From: Devosia oryziradicis
Lineage (GTDB): Bacteria > Pseudomonadota > Alphaproteobacteria > Rhizobiales > Devosiaceae
Assembly (NCBI RefSeq): GCF_016698645.1
Contig: NZ_CP068047.1
Span: 1,647,001-1,711,000, forward strand
DNA: 64,000 nt
Reading direction: 5' to 3'
The position numbers were made by a program, and so were the translations under genes. Shown here in pieces: positions 25,852 to 35,493 of the stretch. The notes below the pieces were generated by a model. The model saw only the letters and a list, made by a program, of their open reading frames with translations. It made no database searches and was not told the DNA's origin. Position 1 is the first letter of the stretch; each line of letters begins with the position of its first letter.

Positions 25852-27732
25852 CTACTCCACCCGATTGAAGTGATCGTAGATCAGCTGCGCCATGGCCTTG
25901 GAGATGGTCGGTACGGCTTCAAGATCGGCCAGGCTGGCGCGGCCGACGGCCTTGGCGGAACCGAAGTGGTTCAGCAGCGCGCGCTTGCGGGTGGGGCCGA
26001 TGCCCTCGATCTCATCCAGCGGGTTCTTGATGGCGGCCTTGTTGCGCTTGGCGCGGTGGGTGCCAATGGCGAAGCGGTGGGCTTCGTCGCGGAGGCGCTG
26101 CACGTAGTAAAGCACGGGGTCACGATGCGGCAGCATGAAGGGCTCCCGGCCCTCCATGTGAAATTTCTCGCGTCCGGCATCGCGCTCCTCGCCCTTGGCG
26201 ATGCCGATGAAGGTCACTTCCTTAGGCAGGTTCAGGCCGGCAATTACCTCGCGGACGGCGTTCAGCTGACCGGCGCCGCCGTCGATGAACACAACGTCGG
26301 GCCAATCGGGCATGCCGGTGTTTTCATCCTCGGCGTCGTTTTCGCTCTCGTTGGCGAGGCGCGTGAAACGCCGGGTCAGCACTTCACGCATCATGCCGAA
26401 GTCGTCGCCGGCGACGATGTCGGATTTTATGTTGAACGTGCGATAGTGCTTCTTGGAGAAGCCTTCCTCTCCGGCCACCACCATTGCGCCGACCATGTTG
26501 GTGCCCGAGATATGCGAGTTGTCGTAGGTTTCGATACGCCGTGGCACATCATCGAGGCCGAAGGTCTCGGCGACGCCTTCAAGCAAGGCGCGGTTGGTGG
26601 CACCCTCGGCAAGCTGGCGGCCGAGTGCCTCCCGGGCATTGTTGAGGGCGTGATTGACCAGGTCGCGTTTCTCACCGCGCCTGGGCTGCTCGATATAGAC
26701 CCTGCGGCCGGCGCGCGTTGACAGTGCCTCTTCCATCAGCGCCGGTTCGGACAGTTCGTGGCTGACAAGGACGAGGCGGGCGGGTGTTCTGTTCTCATAA
26801 AACTGGCCGATAAAGGCTTCGAGTACCTCTGCATCGGACAGGCTGGCATCGGCGCGTGGGCGATAGGGATAGTTGCCCCAGTTCTGGAAGGCACGGAAGA
26901 AGAAGACCTGCACGCAGAACTGGCCACCCTCATGGTGGATGGCAAAGACGTCCGCTTCCTCGACCGTTTTGGCAGTAGCGCCCCCCTGCGACTGGATAAG
27001 CGCCAGAGCCGACAGACGATCGCGGAGCAGCGCGGCCCGTTCGAAGTCGAGCTGCTCGGCGGCCTGGTTCATGTCGCGCTGCAGATGGTCGCGCACACCC
27101 TGCGACTTGCCCGACAGGAACTGGCGGGCGTCCTCGACCAACTCGCCATAGGCCTCGAGCGAGACCTCGCGCGTACAAGGGCCGGCGCAGCGCTTGATCT
27201 GGTGTTGCAAACAAGGCCGAGTGCGCGCGGCGTAAAAGCTGTCCGAGCAATTGCGCAGCAGGAACGCCTTCTGTAGGGATGCAATGGTGCGGCCCACAGC
27301 AGTTGCCGAGGCAAAGGGGCCGAAATAGTGGCCTTGCCTGCGCCGGGTTCCCCGATGCTTGGTGAGCTCGGGTGCCTCGTGATCGGTGGCGATCAGGATG
27401 TAGGGGAAGCTCTTGTCGTCGCGCAGCAGCACGTTGAAGCGGGGCTTGAGCCGCTTGATCATGTTGGCTTCGAGCAGCAGCGCTTCAGACTCAGTCTCGG
27501 TGCGCACGAATTCCATGCTCACCGTGGCGGCGATCATCCGCTGGAGGCGGACCTCAAGCCCATCGGGGCGGGTATAATTGGTGACTCGCGCCTTGAGGTT
27601 GCGGGCCTTGCCCACATACATCACTTCGCCTTCGGCATCGAGCATGCGGTAGACGCCCGGGGCTGCGGGAAGCGTGCGAACAAAGGCGCGGATGACCTCG
27701 TGGCCGGATGCAGGCGGAGGGCTGTCGCTCAT
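25852..27732 (-). CDS. uvrC: Excinuclease ABC subunit C
   Basis: Dual-incision nuclease of nucleotide excision repair, 626 residues. The N-terminal GIY-YIG domain (PGVYRMLD...[14 protein letters not shown]), cysteine-containing CIQ-like [26 protein letters not shown], a UVR motif near [21 protein letters not shown], the RNase-H-like domain ([29 protein letters not shown]) and C-terminal helix-hairpin-helix ([20 protein letters not shown]) are present. The ATG at 27732 overlaps the upstream SDR stop as ATGA, which supports it over the in-frame start at 27768. Confidence 0.97.
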   Translation of the reverse strand: MSDSPPPASGHEVIRAFVRTLPAAPGVYRMLDAEGEVMYVGKARNLKARVTNYTRPDGLEVRLQRMIAATVSMEFVRTETESEALLLEANMIKRLKPRFNVLLRDDKSFPYILIATDHEAPELTKHRGTRRRQGHYFGPFASATAVGRTIASLQKAFLLRNCSDSFYAARTRPCLQHQIKRCAGPCTREVSLEAYGELVEDARQFLSGKSQGVRDHLQRDMNQAAEQLDFERAALLRDRLSALALIQSQGGATAKTVEEADVFAIHHEGGQFCVQVFFFRAFQNWGNYPYRPRADASLSDAEVLEAFIGQFYENRTPARLVLVSHELSEPALMEEALSTRAGRRVYIEQPRRGEKRDLVNHALNNAREALGRQLAEGATNRALLEGVAETFGLDDVPRRIETYDNSHISGTNMVGAMVVAGEEGFSKKHYRTFNIKSDIVAGDDFGMMREVLTRRFTRLANESENDAEDENTGMPDWPDVVFIDGGAGQLNAVREVIAGLNLPKEVTFIGIAKGEERDAGREKFHMEGREPFMLPHRDPVLYYVQRLRDEAHRFAIGTHRAKRNKAAIKNPLDEIEGIGPTRKRALLNHFGSAKAVGRASLADLEAVPTISKAMAQLIYDHFNRVE

Positions 27733-28511
27733 TTCCGTCTCGGCGTGGGCTTGCGGCGCGCCGGCCATTCAAGATGCTGGCCGCCATCGAGGGTGATCAT
27801 CTGCCCCGTCATGGCGCCAAGCGTCAGCACCGCGACAACCCCGTCAGCAATGCCATCGGGGTCGGCGCTGCGGCCCAGCGGCAATTCGCTGACGCGCTTG
27901 GCATGGACGTCCAGCGACACGCCGGGCGGCGGTACGGTCGGGCCGGGGGCAATGGCATTGACGCGGATGCGCGGGGCCAGCGACTGGGCCAGGGTGCGAG
28001 TCATGGTCCAGAGCACGGCCTTGCTGAGGGTATAGCTGAAAAAGGCAGGCGACAGGTCCAGTACGCGCTCGTCGATGATGTTGATGATGTTGCCCGTTTC
28101 CGTTTCAGGAAGCTGGGCAGCGAAGTCGCGCGCGAGAAATGCAGGCGCTTCGGCATGAACGGCGAAATGGGCGTCCCAAAGCGCTTCGTCAAGATCGGCC
28201 ACGGAGTCGCGCTCGAACAGGGACGCGTTGTTGACCAGCAAGGTCAGCGGACCGAAGACAGCGCGGGCAGTCCCGATCAGTCCATTGCGTTGCGCACGAT
28301 CAGCCAGATCGGCCTGGATGGTCATGGCCAGCCCCCCGGCGGCCCGGATATCGGACACGACTGCATCGGCCTTGTCAGCCGAACTGCGGTAGTGAACGAG
28401 CACCGCCCAACCGTCGCGGGCGAGACGGCGCGCGATGGCGGCGCCGATGCGGTCGGCTGCGCCGGTGACAAGCGCAACGGCGCGGGGCGGGGAAGATGGG
28501 CGATTCGACAT
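27729..28511 (-). CDS. Short-chain dehydrogenase, pteridine-reductase-like
   Basis: SDR of 260 residues. [20 protein letters not shown] is the cofactor loop, [11 protein letters not shown] the NNA motif, and [19 protein letters not shown] the YxxxK motif. The TGAADRIG loop and NNASLFERD are typical of the pteridine-reductase/FolM-like subgroup, so dihydromonapterin or dihydrofolate reduction is possible. The start at 28511 gives a normal N-terminus; 28541 is an alternative. It overlaps uvrC by four bases, so the two are co-transcribed. Confidence 0.83.
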   Translation of the reverse strand: MSNRPSSPPRAVALVTGAADRIGAAIARRLARDGWAVLVHYRSSADKADAVVSDIRAAGGLAMTIQADLADRAQRNGLIGTARAVFGPLTLLVNNASLFERDSVADLDEALWDAHFAVHAEAPAFLARDFAAQLPETETGNIINIIDERVLDLSPAFFSYTLSKAVLWTMTRTLAQSLAPRIRVNAIAPGPTVPPPGVSLDVHAKRVSELPLGRSADPDGIADGVVAVLTLGAMTGQMITLDGGQHLEWPARRKPTPRRK

Positions 28512-28839
28512 GATGGGCTTTGGCACCTTTGGGCGGACCATAGGCCGCTTTGGCGACTTAGTTCAACGTTTGGCCCAGCACCGATTTATTCGGAGCTGCT
28601 GACAGGTTCGGACAGGAGCATTGTCCTCTGGTTCAAGCCGCTTCAAGCGCCGTATCCATACACTGGATCCTGTGGGCTTTCCGGGAGCGTTGCGGTGCTG
28701 CCGGCACTGGGGCGACAGCACCGCAATTGCCGGCATCATTAACTCGGCTATGGCCAAGGCATGAGCTTTGCGATAGCGCTTCGAATGCTCCGGCTGCGTC
28801 CGTCCGGGGCGTTTCATTCTGCATTTTGATTGTGCTCCC
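28512..28839. other. Intergenic region between divergent SDR and EamA genes
   Basis: No gene is evident. The one clear element is an 11-bp perfect inverted repeat, TTGCGGTGCTG / CAGCACCGCAA (28690-28726, 15-base loop), without a T-run. Promoters for the two divergent genes must lie here but I cannot pick convincing boxes. The long minus-strand open frame crossing this region is a shadow of the EamA gene. Confidence 0.5.
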
Positions 28840-29766
28840 ATGTCTTCGCCCATTGCAGCTGACGCCCGTGCCGACAACGTCGGCCGCGCCATTGTCCTGA
28901 CGCTTATTACCATCGGCGTGTTTGGCGTGCAGGACGCGATTTCCAAGATACTGGTGCAGACCTATTCGCCGTTCCAGATCACCATGATGCGCTACTGGGG
29001 CTTTGCGGTTTTTTCGCTGTTGCTGGTGATGCGCCAAGCGCCCTTGCGGCAAGCCCTCAACTCGAAGGTGCCGCTGTGGCAGGTGCTGCGCGGCGTATTG
29101 CTGATGGCCGATATCTGGTTCTTTGCCCTGGCGTTGCGTACGGTTCCGCTGGGCGAACTGCAGGCCATCACTGTGGTTTATCCCCTGCTGGTGACGCTTT
29201 TTGCCATCCCTATCCTTGGGGAGAAGGTCGGCATCTTCCGCTTCGTGGCGGTGGGTGCAGGCTTCGCGGGGGCCCTGGTGATCGTCAGGCCAGGCGGACT
29301 GCCGCTCGATTGGGGCGTTGGTTTTGCGCTGATTTCGGCGACGCTTTATTCCATCTACATCGTCATCACCCGCAAGGTTGGCCAGCATGACAGCGCCGCG
29401 ACCAGCATGACCTATACGGCGCTTATCGGTCTGGTGATGTCGGCCATGGTCGGCGTGTTTTTCTGGCAGCCGATGGGATGGGGCGACTTCGCCCTCGTCG
29501 TCACCGTGATGGCAACGACATGTGCGGGGCATGGGCTAATGGTCTATGCGCTGAGCATGGCGCCGGCCAGTGTCGTGCAGCCGTTCAACTATTTCTCGCT
29601 GCCTTGGGCGATCGCCCTCAGCGCCGTAGTTTTCGGGCACTGGATCGATCCGATCTCCATGATCGGCGCAGCAATCATCGTGGCGGCAGGACTGGTCGTG
29701 ATGGCGCGCGAACGCGTCAAGCGCGTTGCTGTCGTCGCCGATCCCGCTATGCCCGGGCGGGAATGA
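28840..29766 (+). CDS. EamA/DMT-superfamily transporter
   Basis: Ten-helix inner-membrane transporter of 308 residues made of two EamA repeats (roughly 17-145 and 157-290). Typical elements are LRGVLLMADIWFFALALRTVPLGELQAITVVYPLLVTLFAIPILGEKV and its counterpart VVQPFNYFSLPWAIALSAVVFGHWIDP. Such proteins export metabolites or amino acids; the substrate is unknown. It is monocistronic and convergent with the next gene. Confidence 0.88.
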   Translation: MSSPIAADARADNVGRAIVLTLITIGVFGVQDAISKILVQTYSPFQITMMRYWGFAVFSLLLVMRQAPLRQALNSKVPLWQVLRGVLLMADIWFFALALRTVPLGELQAITVVYPLLVTLFAIPILGEKVGIFRFVAVGAGFAGALVIVRPGGLPLDWGVGFALISATLYSIYIVITRKVGQHDSAATSMTYTALIGLVMSAMVGVFFWQPMGWGDFALVVTVMATTCAGHGLMVYALSMAPASVVQPFNYFSLPWAIALSAVVFGHWIDPISMIGAAIIVAAGLVVMARERVKRVAVVADPAMPGRE

Positions 29767-29771
29767 GGGGC

Positions 29772-29792
29772 GGGAGACGCGATGCGTCTCCC
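29772..29792. repeat. Hairpin between convergent genes
   Basis: Perfect 9-bp arms GGGAGACGC / GCGTCTCCC with a GAT loop, between the stops of the EamA gene and the pyridoxamine-oxidase-like gene. No T-run; probably protects or ends both messages. Confidence 0.6.
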
Positions 29793-29801
29793 GGAAGGTT
29801 C

Positions 29802-30593
29802 CTACAGTACAACCTTGGCGTTCTCACCGATCTTGGGGGTACGACCGGTCACAGCTGCCGCGAGCATCGAGATGGTGGTGACGATGCGGCCGGGGCTGTC
29901 CCAGAGTTCGGCATCCTGCGGGGTGACCTTGATCACCCGGATCGCCGGGTCTTCCGGGCTATCCCACCAGGCCTTCGCGAATGGGCTCCACAGTTCCTTG
30001 ATCTTGGCGCGATCGTTCGAAACAGTGGCCTTGCCCGACAGCGCCACAAACTTGGAATGCTTGTGGTCGGCGAAGCTCACGCTGACATGGGGGAATTCGG
30101 CGACCTGATCGTCCTTTTCGCCGTTCACGTCGGTCAGGAAGTAGATGGCGCCTTCGTCCTTTTCGACCGTCGCGGCGAGCGGGCGCGCACGCTGCTCCTT
30201 GCCGTCCCAGGTCACGAACATGGCGATGCCGATCCGCTTGGCGAGTTCCCAGATGCGTTCGACGTGATCGTCATGTTCCTTGGCGGTCATGCTGGAGTCG
30301 CGTGACTGCCGGTTCGCGGGCGCGGTAGCGCGTTCGGCGACCTTGGTGGCCGTGGCCTTCTTGGCGGGCTTGGCGCTGGTGGGCTTGGCAGCGGCCTTTG
30401 CCTTGAGCGTGCGGGCGGCGTCGGAATTGCCGGCCGGCTTGCTGTCCGACTTGGGCTTACCGGCCGACTTGACTGAAGCGGTGGCGGGCTTTGCCGCGGC
30501 GGCGTTCTTGGCCGTGGAGGTTGGTCTTGCCGCAACTGCGGCAGGGGTCGCGGTGCGGGCAGACTTGTCTTGGGTGGTTGCGGCAGTTGCCAT
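29802..30593 (-). CDS. Lys/Ala-rich tail fused to a pyridoxamine 5'-phosphate oxidase-like domain
   Basis: 263 residues in two unlike parts. Residues 1-100 are low complexity, almost only Ala, Lys, Thr, Pro and Ser with repeated AKP/TAK units, resembling histone-H1-like bacterial tails. Residues 105-263 form a split-barrel flavin-binding domain of the general-stress/PNPOx type (IWELAKRIGIAMFVTWDG, RPLAA, IYFLTDVNGEKDDQVAEFPHVSVSFAD). The ATG at 30593 has AGGAG eight bases upstream and so the tail is part of the protein. The domain is a paralogue of the gene at 46805, which lacks the tail. Flavin, heme or F420 binding is not decidable. Confidence 0.8.
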   Translation of the reverse strand: MATAATTQDKSARTATPAAVAARPTSTAKNAAAAKPATASVKSAGKPKSDSKPAGNSDAARTLKAKAAAKPTSAKPAKKATATKVAERATAPANRQSRDSSMTAKEHDDHVERIWELAKRIGIAMFVTWDGKEQRARPLAATVEKDEGAIYFLTDVNGEKDDQVAEFPHVSVSFADHKHSKFVALSGKATVSNDRAKIKELWSPFAKAWWDSPEDPAIRVIKVTPQDAELWDSPGRIVTTISMLAAAVTGRTPKIGENAKVVL

Positions 30594-30654
30594 TGTGCAA
30601 TCTCCTCTGGTTGGCTTGATAACGAGCCAGGTGCCAGCGGGTTGCTTGGACAGT

Positions 30655-30680
30655 AAAACGCCGCCCCGAAGGGCGGCGTT
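30655..30680 (-). terminator. Terminator of the SH3-domain gene
   Basis: Minus strand AACGCCGCCC-TTCG-GGGCGGCGTT then TTTT overlapping the stem end. The 10-bp stem is perfect, with a UUCG loop, immediately past the stop at 30688. Confidence 0.85.
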
Positions 30681-30687
30681 GCGTTGG

Positions 30688-31131
30688 CTAGTTGCCGATG
30701 CAGAAGTATCCGTTTGGTCCGTTGAAGCAGACACTGCCATTGTTACCCGGACGGGTCGGCCAGGGCTGAGGCTGCGGCCACGGGCGCGGATTCCAGTGCG
30801 GCGGACGCGGGGGACGCGGGTTCCAGTGGGGCGGACGATCCCAACCCCAATCGTCGTCATCCTGCCAGCCGCCGCTGCGGCTGAGGTAGTTGGCGGAAAC
30901 CCAGCCGTCGGGACCGCGCTTTTCGATGTAGCACCAGCTGCCGCGGCATTCGATGACGTCGACCTGCTGGCCGGCGCGCAGCGTGTCCACACGGCTGTAG
31001 CCGGTGCCGGGACCCGAACGCACATTGACGTTGCCGGTGGCGTAAGCCTGCGCTGCAAAGGCGGATGCGGTCGTCGCCAAAAGCGCCAGCGCCGCTATGC
31101 CTCCAGCCATGAGTTTCTTGCTCAGAGCCAT
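30688..31131 (-). CDS. Exported SH3-domain protein with Pro/Trp-rich tail
   Basis: 147 residues. A signal peptide (MALSKKLMAGGIAALALLATTASAFA) is followed by a bacterial SH3 domain, residues about 28-85 (GNVNVRSGPGTGYSRVDTLRAGQQVDVIECRGSWCYIEKRGPDGWVSANYL). The C-terminal third is Trp-, Pro-, Arg- and Asn-rich with repeated PPHWNPRP units and ends CFNGPNGYFCIGN with two cysteines. A cell-envelope role such as peptidoglycan binding is usual for the family. Start fixed by AGGAG seven bases upstream. Confidence 0.85.
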   Translation of the reverse strand: MALSKKLMAGGIAALALLATTASAFAAQAYATGNVNVRSGPGTGYSRVDTLRAGQQVDVIECRGSWCYIEKRGPDGWVSANYLSRSGGWQDDDDWGWDRPPHWNPRPPRPPHWNPRPWPQPQPWPTRPGNNGSVCFNGPNGYFCIGN

Positions 31132-31228
31132 TGTCGATCTCCTTGGTTCAAGTGGCACGTAAATGCCTGTGAACCCTAAAGAACGCCATTGAGCCTGAAC
31201 CGAACCTGAATGAAACCTTCAGGTAAGC

Positions 31229-31651
31229 CTAGAGTCGCAACAGCTCGACGAAGCGCTTCAGGCGTTCGCCAAGTTTTTTGCGCTGCTTGGGCTTGAGCTC
31301 GCCCATCAGGGCTTCCTCCAGCTGCGTCCAGTGGTCGACCAACCCATTGCGGATACGAACGCCGCGCTCGCTGAGGGCCACGCCCGGCGCGAGTTCGGGA
31401 CCAACCGCTTGGCGGGTCACTAGTTCGCGGTCGAGCAGCCTGGACAGGCGCGTGCTCAGGGCGACCTCACTGATGCCAAGTTCGGCCGCCAGATCAGCCT
31501 CCGTCGTGCCGGCCCGACCCAGCTCGAACAGCACGGCATCATCGCCAGGCTCCAGACCACGTTCCATCAGCGGCAAAAGCAAAGCCTTGTGCGCAAGCTG
31601 CCCGGCCTCGATGAGCCGGTAAAGCGTGGATCGGGATGAAGGTCTGGACAT
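31229..31651 (-). CDS. MarR-like winged-helix regulator
   Basis: 140-residue DNA-binding protein. The core EADLAAELGISEVALSTRLSRLLDRELVTRQAVGPELAPGVALSERG has the MarR helix-turn-helix and wing, and the C-terminal half is a charged helix (LKPKQRKKLGERLKRFVELL) for dimerisation. It is divergent from the LysR gene at 31798 with 146 bases between. Target unknown. Confidence 0.75.
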   Translation of the reverse strand: MSRPSSRSTLYRLIEAGQLAHKALLLPLMERGLEPGDDAVLFELGRAGTTEADLAAELGISEVALSTRLSRLLDRELVTRQAVGPELAPGVALSERGVRIRNGLVDHWTQLEEALMGELKPKQRKKLGERLKRFVELLRL

Positions 31652-31797
31652 GGGCGGGAAAATAGTCCGAACTCCTCGGGCGCGTCGATTGGCGTTTCCA
31701 TCCTATCGTTAATCGTGGAACGACCAAGGCCGCTTATTGTTCGCTCCATGCAGATGAGTTATGCGTTCATTACGTCGCTAGCGTGAACGGAAGTACC

Positions 31798-32697
31798 ATG
31801 ACGCAGGATCTCGCCCGCATCCGCGCTTTCGTTCAGGTATTTGATTCCGGCGGGTTTTCTTCCGCTGCCCGCCAGCACGGACGCTCCAAGGCCCTGCTCA
31901 GCAAATATGTCACCGACCTCGAGGACTATCTCGGGGTGCGGTTGATGAACCGCACCACCCGCAAGCTGAGCCTGACCGAGGCTGGCGAGGCCTATTATCG
32001 CGAAGCCAGCGCGCTGCTGCAGCAGCTGGACGACCTCGACGCCACCATCACTGACCAGACGGCGGAGCCGCGCGGACTGTTGCGCGTTTCGGCCCCGCGA
32101 AATTTCGGCGAGTCGACGCTGGCCCCGGCAATCTACGAATACCTCAAGAAACACCCCAAGGTGTCGCTGGACCTGCGGCTTGAGGATCGTTACGTCGACC
32201 TGGTCGACGAGGGGATCGATGTGGCCCTGCGCATATCGACGCTCGCGGATTCCTCGCTGATTGCGCGCAAGATTGCCGATATGCATGTTGTGGTCGGTGC
32301 GTCACCAGCACTGCTCAAGCAGCATGGTACGCCCAAGCACCCCGAAGACCTCCGCCACCTGCCATGCATCGTCGATGTCAATCTGCAGGGCCAGTCGAAC
32401 TGGCGCTTCGTAGAGGATGGCAAGACCATCTCGGTGCCGGTCAACGGGCCCCTGCGCGTGAACTCGCCACTCGCGGCACGACAGGCGGCGGTGATGGGCC
32501 TTGGATTTGTCGTATTGCCCTCCTACCTCGCCGACCCGATGGTCGCCGGCGGCGAACTGGTGCCTGTGCTGGCTCACTACCTGCCGACGGGCCAGACGTT
32601 GCAGGCAGTCTACCCGCATCGGCGGCACCTTGCCGGCAAGGTGAGGGCGCTGATCGATCACCTCGTCGAGTGGTTCCAGAACCACCCAGTGAGCTAG
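31798..32697 (+). CDS. LysR-family transcriptional regulator
   Basis: 299 residues: N-terminal helix-turn-helix (LARIRAFVQVFDSGGFSSAARQHGRSKALLSKYVTDLEDYLGVRLMNRTTRKLSLTEAGEAYY) and a type 2 periplasmic-binding-like effector domain. The LMNRTTRKLSLTEAG region and short C-terminus fit the CrgA/DmlR-like subgroup. The ATG at 31798 is chosen because GGAAG lies four bases upstream; a GTG at 31783 is in frame. The nickel-transporter gene follows after nine bases, so it may be in the same transcript. Confidence 0.9.
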   Translation: MTQDLARIRAFVQVFDSGGFSSAARQHGRSKALLSKYVTDLEDYLGVRLMNRTTRKLSLTEAGEAYYREASALLQQLDDLDATITDQTAEPRGLLRVSAPRNFGESTLAPAIYEYLKKHPKVSLDLRLEDRYVDLVDEGIDVALRISTLADSSLIARKIADMHVVVGASPALLKQHGTPKHPEDLRHLPCIVDVNLQGQSNWRFVEDGKTISVPVNGPLRVNSPLAARQAAVMGLGFVVLPSYLADPMVAGGELVPVLAHYLPTGQTLQAVYPHRRHLAGKVRALIDHLVEWFQNHPVS

Positions 32698-32705
32698 AGG
32701 CGGGC

Positions 32706-34382
32706 ATGAAGTTTCGCGATGTTGGACGCCGGCTTGCCGGCGCGGCGATCGGTCTGTGCGCGCTGACGCTGCCGGCCGTCGCGCATCCGCATATCCTCAT
32801 CGACGCCAAGGTCCGCATCACCTTCGACGCCAGCGGCGCCGTGGTCGGGCTGCACCACGAATGGACGTTCGATACTGCGTTCTCGGCCTGGGTGATCCAG
32901 GGCCTCGATACCAACGGCGATCGTGAGACGAGCCCCGAGGAACTGCAGGGGCTTGCCGACGAGAACATGACCGGCCTGGCCGAATATGGCTTCTACACCA
33001 TCGCGGGCGACACCGCCGAACCGCTGCAATTCGAGCCAGTGGGTGACCAGCGCATGGTCTATGCAGATGGACGCACGACGCTCAGTTACTCGCTGGCGAC
33101 GGTGCAGCCGCATCCGCTGGGGGAGCGGTTCGAGCTTGGGGTGTACGACCCCGAATACTACGTGGCGATCACCTTTGCCGATGCCAGTGATGTCACGCTG
33201 GAAAATGCGCCGGATGGCTGCGCCGTGACGCTGGAGCCGCCCAAGGAGATGGCTCCTGACGTCGAGCAGCGGCTGTACGCGCTGGGGCCCGATGTCACCG
33301 AATTGCCGCCGGACCTGGCTGCCGCCATGCGCGGCACGCAGGGGCTGATCGTGGTGAGCTGCGACGGCGCGCCTGCCGCAGCGCCGGCAACGGCATTGGA
33401 CGCGGTGACGGAGGTTGCCGAGGCCAAGCCGGCCATGCCGTTTGGCGGGCCGCCGCCTGAGCCGGGTCTCAATCTGCCCCGGACAGGGTTTTTCGGCTGG
33501 CTGCAGACGCAGCAGCGCGATTTCTATGCGGCGATGACCAGCTCGCTGGACGCGTTGCGCACGGACTGGACGGCATTCTGGGTGCTGGGTGGGCTGAGTT
33601 TTCTCTATGGCATCTTCCACGCTGCCGGGCCGGGCCATGGCAAGGTAGTGATCTCGTCCTATGTGCTGGCCAACGAAACGCAGTTGCGGCGCGGGGTTCT
33701 GCTCAGCGTGTTGTCGGCGCTGCTGCAATCGGCGGTGGCAGTGGTGTTCGTGCTGATCGCGGCGGGACTGCTTGGCATGACCAGCATCGCCATGGGCGAC
33801 GCGGCCAACTGGATCGGCATCGCCTCCTACGCGATGGTCGCCTTGCTGGGACTGTGGCTGGTGCTGCGCAAAGTGTTCGGCTGGGGACATAGCCACCAGC
33901 ATGAGGATATGGCCAGCAAGGCGCACGGACACCTGCACGACCACGGTGGGCACGATCACGGGCACCACGCGCACGATCATCGCCATCATGATGACCACCA
34001 TCACCATGACCACGATCACGATGACCATGCCGGGCATGCGCACATCGTGGGGCCCGAAGCCACGACGGGCAGTTTGCGCGAGCAGTTGAGCGTGGTGCTA
34101 GCCGTGGGGCTGAGGCCATGCTCGGGAGCGCTGGTGGTATTGGTGTTCGCATTGTCGCAAGGCCTGCTGCCTGCTGGCATCGCCGCGGTCTTCCTCATGG
34201 GGGCTGGCACGGCGATCACCGTGGCGCTGTTGGCGACGCTGGCCGTGACGGCCAAGGGTCTGGCGCGGCGGATCGGCGGCGTGGACAACCCGGTGACCGG
34301 TGCCGTCGTCTGGTGGGTGGAACTATTGGGAGCGGCCGCCGTGCTGGCGTTTGGCGTGCTGCTGGTGATTGCCAGTCTCTAG
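32706..34382 (+). CDS. DUF1007-NicO fusion, nickel/cobalt transporter
   Basis: 558 residues. After a signal peptide comes a periplasmic DUF1007 domain (about 27-220; HPHILIDAKVRITF... VYDPEYYVAITF). From about residue 275 follows a six-helix NicO/RcnA-type permease with FLYGIFHAAGPGHGKVVISSYVL (the HAxxPGHGK metal motif), a His/Asp-rich cytoplasmic loop of some 50 residues around 400-450, and VGLRPCSGALVVLVFAL. These proteins move Ni or Co across the inner membrane; direction is uncertain. Usually DUF1007 and NicO are neighbouring genes; here they are one chain. A link with nickel supply for urease is plausible. Confidence 0.88.
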   Translation: MKFRDVGRRLAGAAIGLCALTLPAVAHPHILIDAKVRITFDASGAVVGLHHEWTFDTAFSAWVIQGLDTNGDRETSPEELQGLADENMTGLAEYGFYTIAGDTAEPLQFEPVGDQRMVYADGRTTLSYSLATVQPHPLGERFELGVYDPEYYVAITFADASDVTLENAPDGCAVTLEPPKEMAPDVEQRLYALGPDVTELPPDLAAAMRGTQGLIVVSCDGAPAAAPATALDAVTEVAEAKPAMPFGGPPPEPGLNLPRTGFFGWLQTQQRDFYAAMTSSLDALRTDWTAFWVLGGLSFLYGIFHAAGPGHGKVVISSYVLANETQLRRGVLLSVLSALLQSAVAVVFVLIAAGLLGMTSIAMGDAANWIGIASYAMVALLGLWLVLRKVFGWGHSHQHEDMASKAHGHLHDHGGHDHGHHAHDHRHHDDHHHHDHDHDDHAGHAHIVGPEATTGSLREQLSVVLAVGLRPCSGALVVLVFALSQGLLPAGIAAVFLMGAGTAITVALLATLAVTAKGLARRIGGVDNPVTGAVVWWVELLGAAAVLAFGVLLVIASL

Positions 34383-34426
34383 CCGACGCGACCCATCGCC
34401 GCCTTGCGGATGACGAGGGAGGGGTT

Positions 34427-35491
34427 ATGGTGCGCCAGCCTAGAACTCCTCCAAACTGGCGCTCCATGTCCGATCATCGCCCTGCCAATCATCCACCTGT
34501 CCAAAAGCCGAAGATCGGCGTGGTCCTGCTCAACCTGGGTACACCCGACGCCACCGACTACTGGAGCGTGCGGCGCTACCTCAAGGAATTCCTCAGCGAC
34601 CCGCGCGTCATCGAGACGCCGAAGTGGTTGTGGTGGCCGATCCTCAACTTGGTGATCCTGAGCTTCCGGCCGCAGAAGAGCGGCCATGCCTATGGGCAGA
34701 TCTGGGACAAGGAGAAGAACGAGAGCCCGTTGCGGGTGATCACGCGCAACCAGACTGAGGCGCTGGCGCAACGTCTGGCCGGACACGGCGAAATCGTGGT
34801 CGACTTCGCCATGCGCTATGGCAACCCCTCGACAAAGAGTGTTCTGGAAAAGATGCAGGCGGCGGGATGCCAGAAGATCCTGCTGGTGCCGCTCTACCCG
34901 CAATATTCCGCCACGACGACGGCGACCGCCAATGACAAGGCGTTCGAAGCGTTGAGCAAGATGCGTTGGCAACCGGCCGTGCGCACCGCGCCGGCCTATT
35001 TCGAGGACCCGAAATATATCGAGACGCTGGGCAACTCGATCCGCGATGGCGTCGCGGCATTGGATTTCGAGCCGGACCTGGTGATCACCAGCTATCACGG
35101 CATGCCCGTCGAATATCTGGAGCGGGGCGACCCCTACCATTGCCAGTGTTTCAAGACGACGCGGCTGGTGCGCGAATATCTGGGCTGGGACAAATCCAAG
35201 CTGATGGTCACCTTCCAGAGCCGTTTTGGCCCAACCAAGTGGCTGGAGCCTTATACCGACGTGACGCTCGAGGCGCTTCCGGGCAAGGGCGTCAAGACGG
35301 TGGCGATCCTGGCGCCGGCCTTTTCGGCGGACTGTATCGAAACGCTGGAAGAGATCGCCATGCAGGGCAAGGAAACGTTCATGGAAGCGGGGGGCGAGAA
35401 GTTCGCCTATATCCCGTGCCTGAACGACAGCCCCGGCGGCATGGACATGATCGAGGCGATGGTCCGGCGCGAGTTGAGCGGGTGGGTTTGA
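34427..35491 (+). CDS. hemH: Ferrochelatase
   Basis: Inserts Fe(II) into protoporphyrin IX, the last step of heme synthesis. About 354 residues. Landmarks are IGVVLLNLGTPDATDYWSVRRYLKEFLSDPRVIE, MRYGNPS, VPLYPQYSATTTAT, the catalytic-His segment VITSYHGMPVEYLERGDPYHCQC, TFQSRFGPTKWLEPYTD and APAFSADCIETLEEI. The ATG at 34427 follows a GAGGGAGGGG ribosome site; an internal ATG at 34466 would give a more conventional length. The gene is followed by a palindromic repeat cluster. Confidence 0.95.
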   Translation: MVRQPRTPPNWRSMSDHRPANHPPVQKPKIGVVLLNLGTPDATDYWSVRRYLKEFLSDPRVIETPKWLWWPILNLVILSFRPQKSGHAYGQIWDKEKNESPLRVITRNQTEALAQRLAGHGEIVVDFAMRYGNPSTKSVLEKMQAAGCQKILLVPLYPQYSATTTATANDKAFEALSKMRWQPAVRTAPAYFEDPKYIETLGNSIRDGVAALDFEPDLVITSYHGMPVEYLERGDPYHCQCFKTTRLVREYLGWDKSKLMVTFQSRFGPTKWLEPYTDVTLEALPGKGVKTVAILAPAFSADCIETLEEIAMQGKETFMEAGGEKFAYIPCLNDSPGGMDMIEAMVRRELSGWV

Positions 35492-35493
35492 TC

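Noticed and set aside
28633..29532. 299-codon open frame on the minus strand
   Set aside because: It lies opposite the EamA transporter gene, has an implausible His/Arg/Gln-rich composition and no domain. Shadow of high-GC codon bias.
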